Source of the DNA: Melanocharis versteri
Taxonomy: Eukaryota; Chordata; Aves; Passeriformes; Melanocharitidae
Assembly (NCBI GenBank): GCA_013397845.1
Contig: VZTG01010308.1
Span: 1 to 64,000 of the forward strand
DNA length: 64,000 bases
Reading direction: 5' to 3'
Below, in pieces: positions 1 through 11,480 of this stretch. Under the pieces are notes generated by a model. That model was not told the DNA's origin. It was given only the letters and a program-made list of their open reading frames with translations, and searched no databases. The position numbers and the translations under genes are program-made. Position 1 is the first letter of the stretch. The number at the start of each line of letters is the position of its first letter.

Positions 1-338
1 GACACTGCAGGTTGAAATCCTAAGTGATACTGCAGGTGAAAACCCTAGATGACGCTGCTGGTTGAAACCCTAAATGGCACTGCTGGTTGAAATCCTAAAT
101 GGCACTGCTGGTTGAAACCCTAAATGACACTGCAGGTTGAAACCCTAAATGACACTGCAGGTGAAAACCCTAAATGACACTGCGGGTGAAAACCCTAAAT
201 GACACTGCAGATGAAAACCCTAAATGACACTGCAGGTTGAAATCCTAGATGACACTGCAGGTTGAAATCCTAAATGACACTGCAGCTGAAAACTCTAAAT
301 GACACTGCAGCTGAAAACCCTAAATGACACCACAGGTT
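1..338. repeat. 25-bp minisatellite array, truncated at window edge
   Basis: Thirteen consecutive 25-bp units fill bases 1-325, and a decaying partial unit follows to about 338. The unit begins GACACTGCAG and ends CCCTAAAT. Units differ by scattered substitutions (GACACTGCAG, GGCACTGCTG or GATACTGCAG at the start; GTTGAAA, GTGAAAA or GCTGAAA in the middle). No indel is visible, so the period stays at exactly 25. The array starts at the first base of the window, so its true length is unknown. It lies in the DOCK1 intron upstream of the first visible exon. No coding or regulatory role can be inferred. Confidence 0.97.
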
Positions 339-1810
339 ACAAGTTTTTGCTTTTGTGTCTTTACCATTTAAGATTTGTTATTTTAAAAGGGCGCAGAGCA
401 GCCACGTTACCGGCCTCTGCTGGAACTTTGTCTCGGGGTTTATCAAAAATCATGAATTCAGCTTTTGTGCTCGGTGAACTCGTGTGGGGGAAGTGGAGGT
501 GTTTGATGTCCTCTCTGCCTCGGAGCTGTTCCCTGGCTGAAGGGAAGCAGCACAGAGACCTTTCAGAGGGTGCTGTTCATCCGTGCCTTGTTTTCTGCTC
601 TCCCATTAGTGGGCCAGTGAAAGATAAGTTCAGGCACTTGTCCTGCAGGTTTCCTGCTTGGAGGTGAAACACTTGATTCTTTTGCAGGCTGGCTGCAGGT
701 TAAAGTGACCCAAACAAAGTGTTTGTGTGCTGCCAGGGAAGGCAGCGAGGGAGCAAATAGGCTCTGCTTCAGTGAGAAAGGAGATTTGAAAGATTCTTCT
801 CTCAGATCACAAAAGCTGGGGCCGCTGAGTGCTGATAAAACAAATTTTTCTGATTCCAGTTTAAAAAATATTGGTGGATTGGCATTGTGGTGGTTTTACA
901 CCACTCTTAGAATCTCTGAAAACCAGGCTTTACCACCCGTGTCCCCATCTTCTTGCTGCCTTAAGAGTGTAGATATTTGGTAGAAACAGCAAGTGCAGAC
1001 TTCATCTTCACTTCTGAGATTATTTGAAATTATTCAGCCCTTGAAGTGCTGGATTTTTCAAGAGGAAAAAGGAGGAATGCAGGTGGAGTTGCTGGTGTTG
1101 GGGCCCAGGTAAAATGGTGTCCCCAAGAATATTTTAATGTTTCCTGGGTAGAGCTGTGTTCATTCCCAGCTCGCTGTCTCGGTAATAATTTCCCTTCTCC
1201 TGGCTGCTCTCGGCTTGCCAGGACTTTGGGGCAGAAGTCAGTGATACCAGGGATCATCCTTTGCTCTCTTGGGGAGGAAAAAATGGAGATAACTCAGATA
1301 AAACAAGAAATCGAGTGTAAAACACACTCCTGAGAAAGGCCAGAGGGGCACGTGGTACATTAACTGTATTAATCTTTGCCTTCCCTTATTGAGGCAGTTT
1401 CATTTGCAGGGACAGAGGTGGGAGCTGTGTGTGGCTGGTTTGTTTTTTAAACCTCACTCCCAAACTCAGCCCGTCAGGGTGCAGGGAATGGTGTGGTCCA
1501 ACATTATTGAGCTGCTGAGAAATTCCAGTGGAAGGGTTTTAATGGGAGGGTGATTAATCAGGGCTCAGGCCAGGCTTGCTGACAGAGCTGTGCTGCTTAA
1601 TGGCTCTGAGATCTTATCAGGAGGCTCCTGAGCAGGGTTTGCCTGTCACTGCCTGTTAGGGATGTCCTAAATCCAGCAGGCTTGGGTTGGGCTGGGATGG
1701 GGATTCCAGGCATGTGCACTGACCCAAACCACTCTGGGGTTCCCGTGGATGTCTGGGGGTTTTTAATCAATAAATGAAGTGTGGCCTTAAAAGCTTCGTT
1801 GCCACTGGTA

Positions 1811-2003
1811 TCACAGAATCCCAGACTGGTTTGGGTTGGGAGGGAGCTTAAATCCATCCAGTGCCACCTCTGCCATGGCAGGGACACCTTCCACTGTCCC
1901 AGGCTGCTCCAGCCTGGCCTGGGACACATCCAGGGATCCAGGGGCAGCCACAGCAAATCTGGGAATTCCATCCCAGCACCTCCCCACCCTCCCAGGGANT
2001 CCT
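1811..2003 (-). mobile_element. CR1 LINE 3'-end fragment
   Basis: The + strand reads tcacagaatcccagactggt followed by tttgggttgggagggagctt, which is the reverse complement of the avian CR1 3' terminus, so the element is on the - strand. The body carries the block 'gggatccaggggcagcca' that is shared by many copies in this window. The copy is 5'-truncated, like nearly all genomic CR1s, and no reverse transcriptase coding sequence is present. One N (1999) lies at the truncated end. Confidence 0.93.
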
Positions 2004-3780
2004 CACTGTAATTCTTCATCACCATCATCCTCTGAAGTTTGTGTCTGAAGCCCCAGTTGTTCTGGGAACAAAAAATAAACGCTCAAATTCACTTGGAAAT
2101 AAATCAAACCCCTATCCACAGCCTTTTTAAAATTTAGATATTCCGGTCCTTTGCTCTGTTGGTTGGAGTTCATTACTAAAATGTGGTTGCCTGCCCTTCC
2201 TGCTTCTCATTGATTCAGGAATTTTAAACTGATAGGGAATAATTTCATATAAGCTGTCAACTAATCCTGGATCCTGTTGCACAAACGAGATTTTCTTTTC
2301 TAAAAGCAATATGCACTACAGGATTGTGGACTTAGGGAAGGCTGGCAAATGCACAGAAAATTTCATCAGCCTGTTTCTGGTGGAGAAAAACTTTCTAATT
2401 CTGTGCTTGGAGAGGTCAAGGAAGATTTATTTGTATCTCCAGAGGAATTAAAATTCGAAATACATGAATTTGTGAAGCTTGAAGGGTTTGGGGGTGAGAG
2501 GGGTGGGTGTGTGAAGCAGTTTGCTGAAGCATTCTGCTTTAGTGATGTTGTTGAGTGATGGATGATTCAGTGTGAAATCTGGAGTTTGGGACCTTGGATG
2601 AGAATGGAGTCTGGTGGTGGGGTTTGTGTATCTTAAAAAAAAAAAAAAGATGTAAAATATAGTTTTAAAATTTATTTTATTCATATTTATAAACACAAAT
2701 ATGACTATGTAGTAATTATATAAATAGTGTTTCCATATAGAAGTAAATGCATATATAAATAAATAACATCCCTACCACAGTATCATAATATATGCAATAT
2801 GATATATATATATATAGTTTTCACTCCACCACTTAAAAATTAAACAAAAAGGCATAAATATAATTTTTTCCCTGAGTGTGGAGCAGTTTAATAATAATTT
2901 AGTGGATATTTTCAGTGCTCGTGGTTGGGAGTTAAATGAAGTGTCCCATCCTTGCAAACGTCAAGGTTTTGGTTTATGTAAACAGTGATTTGTCTGATTT
3001 GTTTTGTCCTATGGAGTTGTTTGGATTCGCTGTTGCTTTGTTTTCCAAATGACTTCCAGCTGATTGCCAAGTGAGCTGTGGAGCTGCTGTAGTTTGAAAC
3101 AGAAAATCCAGGGATTTTTCCATGAGGAATTTGAGTCTATTGAATATTAGTAGACGACACCCAGCATTTATAAGAGTTCTTACTGTTCAGTTATGACTCA
3201 ACTCACAAGCTGTGTAGTGGAAACAAAGTTACTGAGTGAGCACAGGTTAAATTATTTTGGCCACATGAACTAAATGAGCCATGAAATAAATGGATTTGTC
3301 AGTGTCCCAACAGACAAAATGTTGTTATTGACACAAATTTCTGGTGTGTGTTCACCTCCAGCAGAGTTCCTGTCTGTTCATTGAAGGCTTTCCTTGGGTG
3401 CTGCTAATTGATAATTCCTGCTGAGCATCCCTTGGTGCTGCTGGATATTTGATTGTCTCTGACATTCAGTCACCACGGGCTGGACTTTGCTCTAGAGCAG
3501 ATGTGGAGTTCTCATTGTCTGTGTTTATTGTGTATCAGATCCTGAGCTGGCTTGGGAGCAGGAACCAATGTTCTGGACCGTGAAGGTTCCCCATTAGTCA
3601 GGGCTGGGAGGTGTTTGTGGCAAGGAGGATGATGAGGGTTCACCTTTCCTCCTCAGCAGTTCCAATTACTCAACACTGAGCTGATCAACCCAGTGTTTTT
3701 CAAGAGAGTTCATAGTGAAGATGCACTGAAGATCTCATCTCCTTGTGGAGGATGTCAGCTCAGCACTGGATTGAAATATC

Positions 3781-4230
3781 CCAGAGTCCTGGAGTGGTTT
3801 GGGTTGGAAGGGACCTTAAAGCTCATCCTGTTCACCCCAGCCATGGGCAGGGACACCTTCCACTGTCCCAGGCTGCTCCAAACCCTGTCCAGCCTGGCCT
3901 TGGACACTGCCAGGGATCCAGGGGCAGCCACAGCTTCTCTGGGCACCCTGTGCCAGGGCCTCACCACCGTCCCAGGGCACAGTTCCTTCCCAAAATCCCA
4001 TCTAAATCTGTCATCTTAAAGCCATTCCCCGTATCCTTCCCTCAACAGCCCCTTCTGTGAGGGAGTTGTGCAGAGCCAAAAGGTCCCCCTGAGCCTCCTT
4101 TTCTCCAGGCTGATCCCCCCCAGCTCTCTCAGCCGCTCCTCATCACCCTTGGGATGATTTTGTGGAGTTCCCAGCCCATTTTGTTCCCCCCCATGTTTGT
4201 CACCCTCAGCTGGTGCTCCCAGGTGGGTGT
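3781..4230 (-). mobile_element. CR1 LINE fragment, about 450 bp
   Basis: The copy starts with tggtttgggttggaaggg and runs through the complete CR1 3' UTR-like block (ccttccactgtcccaggctg, then gggatccaggggcagcca). It continues into a more internal part recognisable by 'cttttctccaggctgat' and 'cagctctctcagccgctcct'. It is therefore longer than most copies here. Orientation is minus. The 5' boundary near 4230 is approximate because similarity fades. Open frames inside it are not genes. Confidence 0.9.
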
Positions 4231-5089
4231 GGAGGTGGGAGCTGAGGAGCCCTGTCAGCTCCACGAGGGAATGGAGTGTTCTGTGCTGCTTGTGGAATTC
4301 CAGACTAAGCCCTGTGACAAATCAATTCATTTTGCCTTTCTCAGAAATGCAGCTTGGCTGCCTCCCCCACTGATCAGAGCAGCTCCAGCCAGTGGAACTC
4401 TGAGGTGACTCAGATATTCAACTGATCTTTGCCCTCTCCCTACCAGTGGGGCTTAGCAGGGCTGTGAAACATTCTCAACCCTCTAATTAGGGGCCTTTTA
4501 AGTTATTAAAGACTGATTCACCTCGCAGGCTTTGCAAAGACATGTTCTGTGCCTTTGCTGGAGTGCTCAGCAGCTGGGCCTTGGGGTTCTTCCCCTCCCC
4601 TGCATTTGGGGACAGTTCACATTACAGGACCCCTCTGCCCTCTGGGGTTTTGCTTCATCTGCTCATTCCTTTCCATGTTTGCCCAAAATTTAGGGAGCAA
4701 CACATCCTGAAGTTTCCCAAATGCAGAGGCACAGGGCTGTGATCACAGAGCATCTCTGGGGCAAATCTGCTGAGCCAGCCTGTTCACTGGGCTGGCAGTT
4801 ATATGGATAATTAGTAATTAATTTTGGCCAGATGATTCCCTCCATGTAGGAACAGTCTGAGTACCTGAGCAAGGAAGGGGATTTTTTTTTTTTCTTTAAT
4901 ACGAGCAAATGGTCAAAGGTTGGAGCAGTTCAGAGGCAGAAGTTTTTAAGGTGAGGTGATGTTTTGGTTGAAAAGCTGGAAGTGAATTTCTTTTTCCTGA
5001 TTTTTTTTTTTGTGTCTTATGTAAGCACTGAAGCACATCAGCCCGAAGGCCCTGAAAGCTGTGTTTGTAACCTCGTGTTTTGTGTGCAG

Positions 5090-5217
5090 ACTGCAGGGAA
5101 ATCTTGCTGCCAACAATGACAGACCAGCTCAAGTATCACTTGGAGAGACAAGAAGATTTGGAGGCTTGCTGCCAGTTGCTGAGTAACATCCTGGAAGTGC
5201 TCTACAAGAAAGACGTG
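5090..5217 (+). CDS. DOCK1: DOCK1 internal exon (128 nt)
   Basis: DOCK1 (DOCK180) is an atypical Rac guanine-nucleotide exchange factor. It works with ELMO downstream of Crk/p130Cas in cell migration, myoblast fusion and engulfment of apoptotic cells. This exon encodes (D)CREILLPTMTDQLKY..., then LERQEDLEACCQLLSN and ILEVLYKKDV, which I recognise as the helical scaffold between the DHR-1 lipid-binding domain and the DHR-2 catalytic domain. The acceptor is tttgtgtgcag|AC and the donor is GACGTG|gtgagtgc. It begins two bases into a codon (the previous exon supplies G) and ends on a codon boundary. Paralogues DOCK2 and DOCK5 are similar here. The DOCK1 assignment rests mainly on INSYN2A being nested antisense downstream, the known arrangement at this locus. 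No frameshift or stop is present. Confidence 0.95.
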
Positions 5218-6703
5218 GTGAGTGCGGGGTGGCTCTGTGATGAGTAACACTTCACAGAAATGGTTTTAGTAAAGTGAATTAAGCAGGTAGCTCCTGAAGC
5301 CTTCAATTTTTTTTTTTTTATTATTTATATAACCTCCTAACCAGCTTTTTCTAACTCTCCAGTTTGCCAGTGATGATGTGTTGTGTGACATCTCACACAT
5401 CACATCCAGGACAGCACTTCTTGTTTCTGAGGCACATCCAGTACAGCTTTTCTGCCTAGATAGTGAATAAATAAATATCCTTAGGAGTTAAACCTTCTCA
5501 TTTATGGTGCCTGGCCTCTTCCAGGTGGAAAATCTTTTGTTTTGGTGTTTATTTTTTTTATTTTCTCACATGGGCACTTTGGGAAATGTGCATTTGAGTT
5601 GTATTGTTGCTGACATGGTTCCCAGACGTGCAGTATGTGTAATATCCCTTTTTTTTTGCATAATAGTCTCTTTTTTGCTTTCTCTTGGCCTCAACAAACA
5701 TACAAATATTGGTGTTTTGCCAGAGAGCTGCAGTGATTTGATGCTCTCCTAAAATTTGGGCTGCTGCTCCTGCCTGAACCTTCAGTCCTGTGTAGAATCA
5801 CACACTAATTCAGCTGGAAAGGACCTCAGGGGTCAGCTACTCACATCCTCTCTGGCATCTTACTTAATTACATTTTTTTGGGTTTTGCTCTGATTTAGTT
5901 TCTTTTGGAAGTAGCTCTGCGTGGCTGCGTCAGAGGGGGGGTTGTTTTACAGGAGGAATTTGGTTCTGGCAGCTTGGCTGCTTCCTGTCGCTCTTTGTTG
6001 GCCGCTTTTCTGTCCCTGGTAGGAACTCACCTGCAGCTCCACCTCTCCCAGGCTGATCCTGGCAGCAGGACCAGTTCCTGGCTGAGTTTGTGCTGGGGAT
6101 GGGTCGTCCTTCAAATGTGCAGATCCATTTTTCATCCAGAAAGTAAAAGATGGGAGCAAAGCTCATCCGTTTCTTTCTCCTTGTTGTGCTTTTGGCTTCA
6201 CTTTTTGCCCGTCATTCTTTGTGAGGCTTCTGGACTTGTCCTTAAAAGCTGCTTGGAATAAATATTTCATTTTTAGCTCTTTCAAAAGTAGTGGTAGATG
6301 GCTTCTAATAGTGACTGAAATTGGCAGTTCCTTCATGAAAGTTATGCTTTGCTTTTCTCTTCCTTTTAATTGAGCTGTTCAAGAGCAACCCCCCTGATCT
6401 GGTAATGCCTGAGGGGGTTTGATGTTGGAAAAATGACTTGGGGGAAGAAAATTAATGGGTAACTAAATGTCACAGGCTGTATTTCCAGGGATTTGGCTTT
6501 TCACTGACATTGTACCAGCACATTTTAATTTATCAGTAACATGTTTTAACAAAATAACACTTCATTAAAGTGCGAGAATCATTCCCTACTTTTGCTCAAC
6601 AGCAAGTGATGTTTGATTTCATTTTCACCAGCCAGGTGGGTTGAAAGGCAGCACAAATGGTTCAGTTATTTGTGATTCCCACTGATTTATTCCTTGTCCT
6701 CAG
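5218..6703 (+). other. DOCK1: DOCK1 intron between two visible exons
   Basis: This 1486-bp intron runs from gtgagtgc at 5218 to the acceptor tccttgtcctcag at 6691-6703. It is T-rich and contains one short degenerate CR1 tail at 5792-5849. Nothing else is recognisable. Its phase is 0: both flanking exons meet on a codon boundary. Confidence 0.95.
5792..5849 (-). mobile_element. Short CR1-like 3' tail fragment
   Basis: The segment gtagaatcacacactaattc followed by agctggaaaggacctcaggg resembles the terminal 50-60 bp of a CR1 element in minus orientation. It is short and diverged, so the subfamily cannot be named. Confidence 0.65.
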
Positions 6704-6799
6704 GGCCCCACCCAACGCCATGTGCAGATCATCATGGAGAACCTGCTGAGGACGGTGAACAGAACCGTGATCTCCATGGGACGGGACTCAGAGCTCATT
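6704..6799 (+). CDS. DOCK1: DOCK1 internal exon (96 nt)
   Basis: This exon encodes exactly 32 residues, GPTQRHVQIIMENLLRTVNR followed by TVISMGRDSELI. It continues the DOCK1 helical scaffold directly from the KKDV end of the previous exon. Both splice junctions are in phase 0: acceptor cctcag|GGC and donor CTCATT|gtgagtaaa. The sequence is intact and strongly conserved relative to what I know of vertebrate DOCK1. In DOCK1 the next residues should begin GNFVAC; no exon encoding them was found in the rest of the window. The following intron is therefore inferred to exceed 57 kb. Confidence 0.96.
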
Positions 6800-7348
6800 G
6801 TGAGTAAACCCAAACACCTCTCACACACCTTCCTGAACCTGCCTGTGATAGGATTGCACTCCCAGGTGCCTCAAAGCAATCAGAACCTCTTCTGGCTCTC
6901 TGTGTGCTCAGGAAGCTGGAAAGCACTGCCTGGTAATTTTGCTGTGGTTGACACAGGGGAAAAGCAAAAAAAAAAAAGCTTTATAAAGTATCTGTGAGCA
7001 GGTGATTAGCCAGGATTGATATCTGTGTGCACCAAGATGATGTAGTAGTGGTAATTAGCCAGCTGAGAAGTGTGGAAATGAGGGACTTGGCTGTTTGTTA
7101 CTGCATTACAAGCATTTACTTGTCTTTTTGACTTAAACTGAGATAACCAAGGTAAGTGTTCAAATGATTGAAGAACAGAGCCCAGAATTATTATGTTTAG
7201 AGGAAGGATTGATGCAAATGACCCTGCTGACTTAACACTGCGATTTTAAAGCCTGAAACTTGAATTTTTCAACTGTGAATCAATTAATAGTGGTCTAAAT
7301 AGTGAAAATTGTGAGGCCTGTTGATATCTGAGACGGGGATAGATCTGA

Positions 7349-7412
7349 GTGCGTTTTTGGGAGTCTCTCTGTGCATTTTTGGGCGTCTCTGTGCGTTTTT
7401 GGGAGTCTCGCT
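7349..7412. repeat. Short tandem repeat, 20-22 bp unit, 3 copies
   Basis: Three imperfect copies follow one another at 7349-7370, 7371-7390 and 7391-7412. Each follows the pattern GTGCGTTTTTGGGAGTCTCT with a C or A variant, and the middle copy is two bases shorter. The repeat lies inside the large DOCK1 intron and has no visible function. Confidence 0.9.
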
Positions 7413-7906
7413 GTGTGTTTGCCTTTCCTTTGTGTTCTTCCTTAGCTGTCTGCATCTGGCAGCTGATCTCTGCAGGAAATTGGTCCAGGTGGGCCAGGTT
7501 TGTGCTGTCTGAGCACTTGTCCCTCAGTTCTGCATCGCTTTGGGTCGGTCTGGCTCAATGTGCTGATTCCTTTCTTACAAAGGGGATAATTGTTAGTCAG
7601 AGAGACGAGTCCATCAGCAACTTGGTTTTTCGATCTCCTCTTTCCTTCCTGATTTAAATTCTCCCTGTAATTGCACACAGTGAAATTTGACTTTTACAGG
7701 GCTCTGTGTCCTCAGCACACCCTCCTTGCCTCCTGCTGCCCATTTCCTTGGCATGTGGAGGTGCTCCAGTTGGCAAATCTGCTGCAATTTCATTTTGTCT
7801 TTAGTGCATCATCCGCTGGCGTAGTTTTGGTCTTCTGCTTATAGCACTTTAGGTTTTGTTGTGAGGAAGGGATAATGGATCTCCAGATCCATTGCTGGAG
7901 CAAGAA

Positions 7907-8083
7907 ATCACAGAATCCCAGGATGGTTTGGGTTGGAAGGACCTTAAAGCTCATCCTGTTCCAGCCCTGCTGTGAGCAGGGACACCTTCCACTACCTCAG
8001 GGTGCTCCAAGCCCTGTCCAGCTCAGCTTTGGGCGCTTCCAGGGATGGAAATCCACAACCTCTGTGGGGAAATGGTTCCAAGC
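7907..8083 (-). mobile_element. CR1 LINE 3'-end fragment
   Basis: It starts at atcacagaatcccaggatgg and continues with the ggttggaaggaccttaaagc block. The inner part reads gggatggaaatccacaacct, which belongs to a CR1 variant different from the 'gggatccaggggcagcca' copies. It is minus oriented and 5'-truncated. Confidence 0.92.
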
Positions 8084-9693
8084 AGATCATTCCTACAGAA
8101 TATTCCAGTGCTGGGATGCAGTAACAGTGCAAGGAAGTCGAAAGACTTGCATGTTATTTTAACTTCCTCAGTTTCAGGCTGAATGCGAGTTAATTATTGT
8201 TTTGATGAACATGATTCAGGTGATATTTAAAAATGTTAATTAAGCCTTTTGCAGTTAGCAGAGTAGGTTTGAAAACTTGTGTGTGTGTTTGAACTCAGAA
8301 CAGTGGAATTAAGGATCTGCATTGTGCTCGTGAGCACAGCTTGGAATCCCTTTGTGCACAGCCTCTATAATCAGCTAATGAACACTGAGATTTCAGGGTG
8401 TTTTTAATGACTACTCACTCCTACCTTACAGTGCAGCCTATGCTGAAGAGATTCCCTTGTTAAATAACCAGCCACAACTCATTTTTGTGGTGTCAGCAAA
8501 GTAGGAGGAGTAAAATTAATAAGAATAATAATTAGGAAGCACAGCTTGACCTTTCTTGGATCAGATTTGGGTTGAAATGATGCAGTGAGGTATTTTTTTA
8601 GTTTTACCTGCAATAGAGAATGAACCATACAGGATGACTGGAAGGAAGGAATTTGAAATATTTCACAGAGTTCAAGTAACGATAACTTCTTTAAAAGAAG
8701 TGAAAGGACATACCCATTTTTTAATTCTTTAAATATAACTGTACTGGTGTCCTAAAGCTGGCATGTTTTCTCCTTGGAAAAACGCTTAGTGACACCATCT
8801 CCATCCAAAACCTGAGGGTGGGTAATGCAGTTTATGAGCAGTGGAGGAATGTCAAGGATTTAAGTGCTCAAGTGAAAAGTTTTCCTTACAGGATGTGCCT
8901 TTTCTGCAGCGTTGAACTGGAAGGATCCTCCAACAGTCCCCTTTGACTTTGCACATTTGGTTTTCTGTTTTTCCTCCTTAACTGTGAGTTCCTTGATAAA
9001 ATCAAAAGCACGTTTTGTCCTGTGCCTTCAAAAGAGAATTACCTTGAAGTAAGAGACCAGTTGCAAGGAGAAGAACGTTTAAAATCTGATTTGACCATAA
9101 TTTTGGTAGCAAAAGAATTTTTAATCCTCACTGGCTTAGACTGTTTTTCACTCCAGAAGTCTCACTGGTGATTTTTACTTGATCCATTTGCTTAGTAGAA
9201 GATTCTGTTATTGTTATTTATATTTATTTTATATAATGATTCTATTATTAGTGGAGGCAAGTCCAGGAGAAGCAGCCTGAGGGTGCTGAGCTGTGTCCTG
9301 CTGCTCCAAACTGCCTGCTTTAGGTTCATTTTGCTCCTGCCCCGAGCTGCTCCTGGCACAGTGAGAAGTCACCTGGAAAAAACCCACAAAACCTTTCTTA
9401 CTGACGAACGCGTTGCCTGAAGAAAAAGTAAATTGAGCAAACTTCCGTTAGCCTTCGGAAGGGTGGTTTTAAAGCATCTCTTTCCTTGCCTGGTGGCTTT
9501 TGGGTTCCATGTGGGGCAGCATCTTGGCCTCCTCCAGTAAATCAGGATTGAGCAGCCTTGGTGGCAGCTCCAAAATGATCCATGGCTGCTCCTTCTCCTC
9601 GTGTCAGCAGCTTGGGATGTGCCTCGTTCCCAAAGCCAAGGAAACCGAGTTCTTTAATTTCTGAAAGGAAATCTCCTGGCCTAGGGGAAGATT
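8084..9693. other. Unique intronic sequence, nothing recognised
   Basis: This is AT-rich DOCK1 intron without convincing exons, RNA genes or repeats. Only short open frames without domains occur. The stretch AATAAGAATAATAATTAGG near 8517-8535 is a small A/T-rich patch. Confidence 0.6.
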
Positions 9694-9754
9694 GGGGTTG
9701 GAATGAGATGGTCTTTAAGGTCCCTTCCAACCCAAGCCATTCCGTGATCCTGTA
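9694..9754 (+). mobile_element. CR1 LINE 3' tail, plus orientation
   Basis: The text ggttggaatgagatggtctt, then taaggtcccttccaacccaa and gccattccgtgatcctgtaa, is a CR1 3' terminus read in sense, with the degenerate ATTCTGTG-type tail at the end. Only the last 60 bp remain. Confidence 0.88.
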
Positions 9755-11480
9755 ATTTTCACTTCCAGGAGCGTCTCCTTAAGGAGAGTGGCTGTGGGAA
9801 ACATCTGGGAGTGTGTGGGGAATGAAGCCAGGGCTGTGACCAGGGCAGAAGGGCTGCTTTGGGTATTGGGGTGTGTGAGTAGGAAGCAGTGGGCAGGACA
9901 GGACTCTGTGGTGTTGCTGATGAAAGGAATCCTCCCCACTTTGCTGTTTTCCTCCTCTGTGCTTTGGGACGAGGATGAGGGGAAACCAGAACAGAAACGG
10001 TGCTGGAGCCATCGGAAGGAGAAAATGGGTTTGTGGAATGTGAGGATCCTGGAAGGAGACTGAGGAGGGGAATCTCTGCGGGGTGCAGCTGGCACCTGAC
10101 ACAGGGAGAGTGACAAGGGTCACCTAGAGCACGGAGTGGCACTGATGGGGGAACTGTGGATCATCAGTCAATCAATCAACCAAAGACAGCAGTGAATTGT
10201 CCATCTCTCGGTGCTTCCAGGCTGTAGGCCTCTCCAGAAGGCTGTAAAATACAAGTGCAAGTCTGAAATCAGAGTTATTGATGATCACAGGAGGCTGCTG
10301 GGGCTGCAGTTACTCAGGAGTTGAATCTGGTTGTAAATTATCCTCCTGTGCCTTAGAATCTGTCCAGGTCAGGCTTCATGGATTCCAAAGCGCTGGGGAG
10401 AAAACCTCGTTTTCTTCACCAGACTTCTTCAGTGTAAAAATACTTTGCTTTATAGAGTCACTGTTTTCTTCTCTTTCGAAATCATTGGGAGTTACATATT
10501 GCAAGCTAATTTCACAGAAACTGAAGTGGTATTTGGATGGTGGCCATGATTTTATGCCATCACTAATAAAGAGCTTTTCTTTTGTGCTGTCAAACCATCC
10601 CTGTTGCATTTCCTACCAGCGTTTATGGGAACAAGCTGCATTCACCTAAACAAATGGACACATTTGTAGCACTCCAGTTATTTTAATGAACCCCAGATGG
10701 ATTTTATGGAATATTGAAAATCTTCATGCAGTCCCTTCCATTCTCCCAGACAAAACGGTATCGGTGCAGTTGGATTTTTAGTGGCAGTTTGGTTCAATTC
10801 CAGCAGCAATATGTAATATGTGGTAGTACACAGGTCCTGGTATCATCTAACAGCTGACTTGGTAGGGAAGTTCACGAAAAATAACCCTATTTCATAGGAA
10901 AAAGTGATTTAACCTTTAAAACATCGAGAGGAATTAAAGGCATGGATGGTGGTTTTGCATTTTAGGCAAGAAAAAGCAAACACTTTGTACCCATGGATTT
11001 TCCAGTTTTAATCATAGGTTTTTTTTCAGTTTATCCTGGGTTTTTTTTTAAGTATTTTTACAGTGATTTTTTGTTAATCTTTAAGAAACCAAGTGCTACT
11101 CCCAGGAATAGTGTTTTCCTCTTAGTTCTAAACCAAAGAATGCAACCGTTGCTGTGTGGAAATTATAAGGACTCAGCAAAGAGCAAGGGATATAAAATCA
11201 CTGCAGTATTTATTGGCTAAAAAGTATTTTGAAGCAGGAAATGGGAGAAGTGCAGCTAGAAAATCAGTGTATGAAGTGGAGGGGACTGCCAGTGAATCCA
11301 GCAAAGCCACACTGAAAATAAAAACGCATTTTCCTCGTTAGAACCTCCAAGATCTTCTACATGAGGGTGAAAGTAGCTCTGTCAGTCACATTGAACTAAA
11401 AGCTCTAAAGAATTAGATTTTTTTTTCTCTTGGTGTCTATCTAACCTGAGCCTGAGTGATTCTAAAGGCAATACAATTAT
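9755..11480. other. Unique intronic sequence between CR1 tail and INSYN2A 3' UTR
   Basis: No exon, repeat or RNA gene could be supported. Open frames on both strands at 9715-10142 overlap one another in several frames without a domain, so they look like chance. The right end abuts the inferred 3' end of INSYN2A. Confidence 0.55.

Larger units (their letters stand above)
339..5089 (+). other. DOCK1: DOCK1 intron (3' part), mostly unique sequence
   Basis: This is the right-hand part of the intron before the first visible DOCK1 exon. It ends in a pyrimidine-rich acceptor (cctcgtgttttgtgtgcag) at 5071-5089. It holds two CR1 fragments (1811-2003 and 3781-4230), an A-rich tract near 2636-2648 and a short TA repeat at about 2801-2816. 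No further DOCK1 exon was recognised here. The preceding exon must end in a G that completes the first codon of the 5090 exon (GAC). One N is present at 1999. The short open frames in this stretch have no recognisable domain. Confidence 0.7.

Noticed and set aside
126..325. AACCCTAAA-like text resembling telomeric repeats
   Set aside because: It is part of a 25-bp minisatellite unit. The vertebrate telomere repeat is TTAGGG/CCCTAA in hexamer tandem, which is not present.
2349..2558. Acidic 69-codon open frame on the + strand that could be a DOCK1 exon
   Set aside because: The peptide (EVKEDLFVSPEELKFEIHEF) is not recognised as DOCK1. There is no convincing acceptor/donor pair, and the frame ends with a chance stop.
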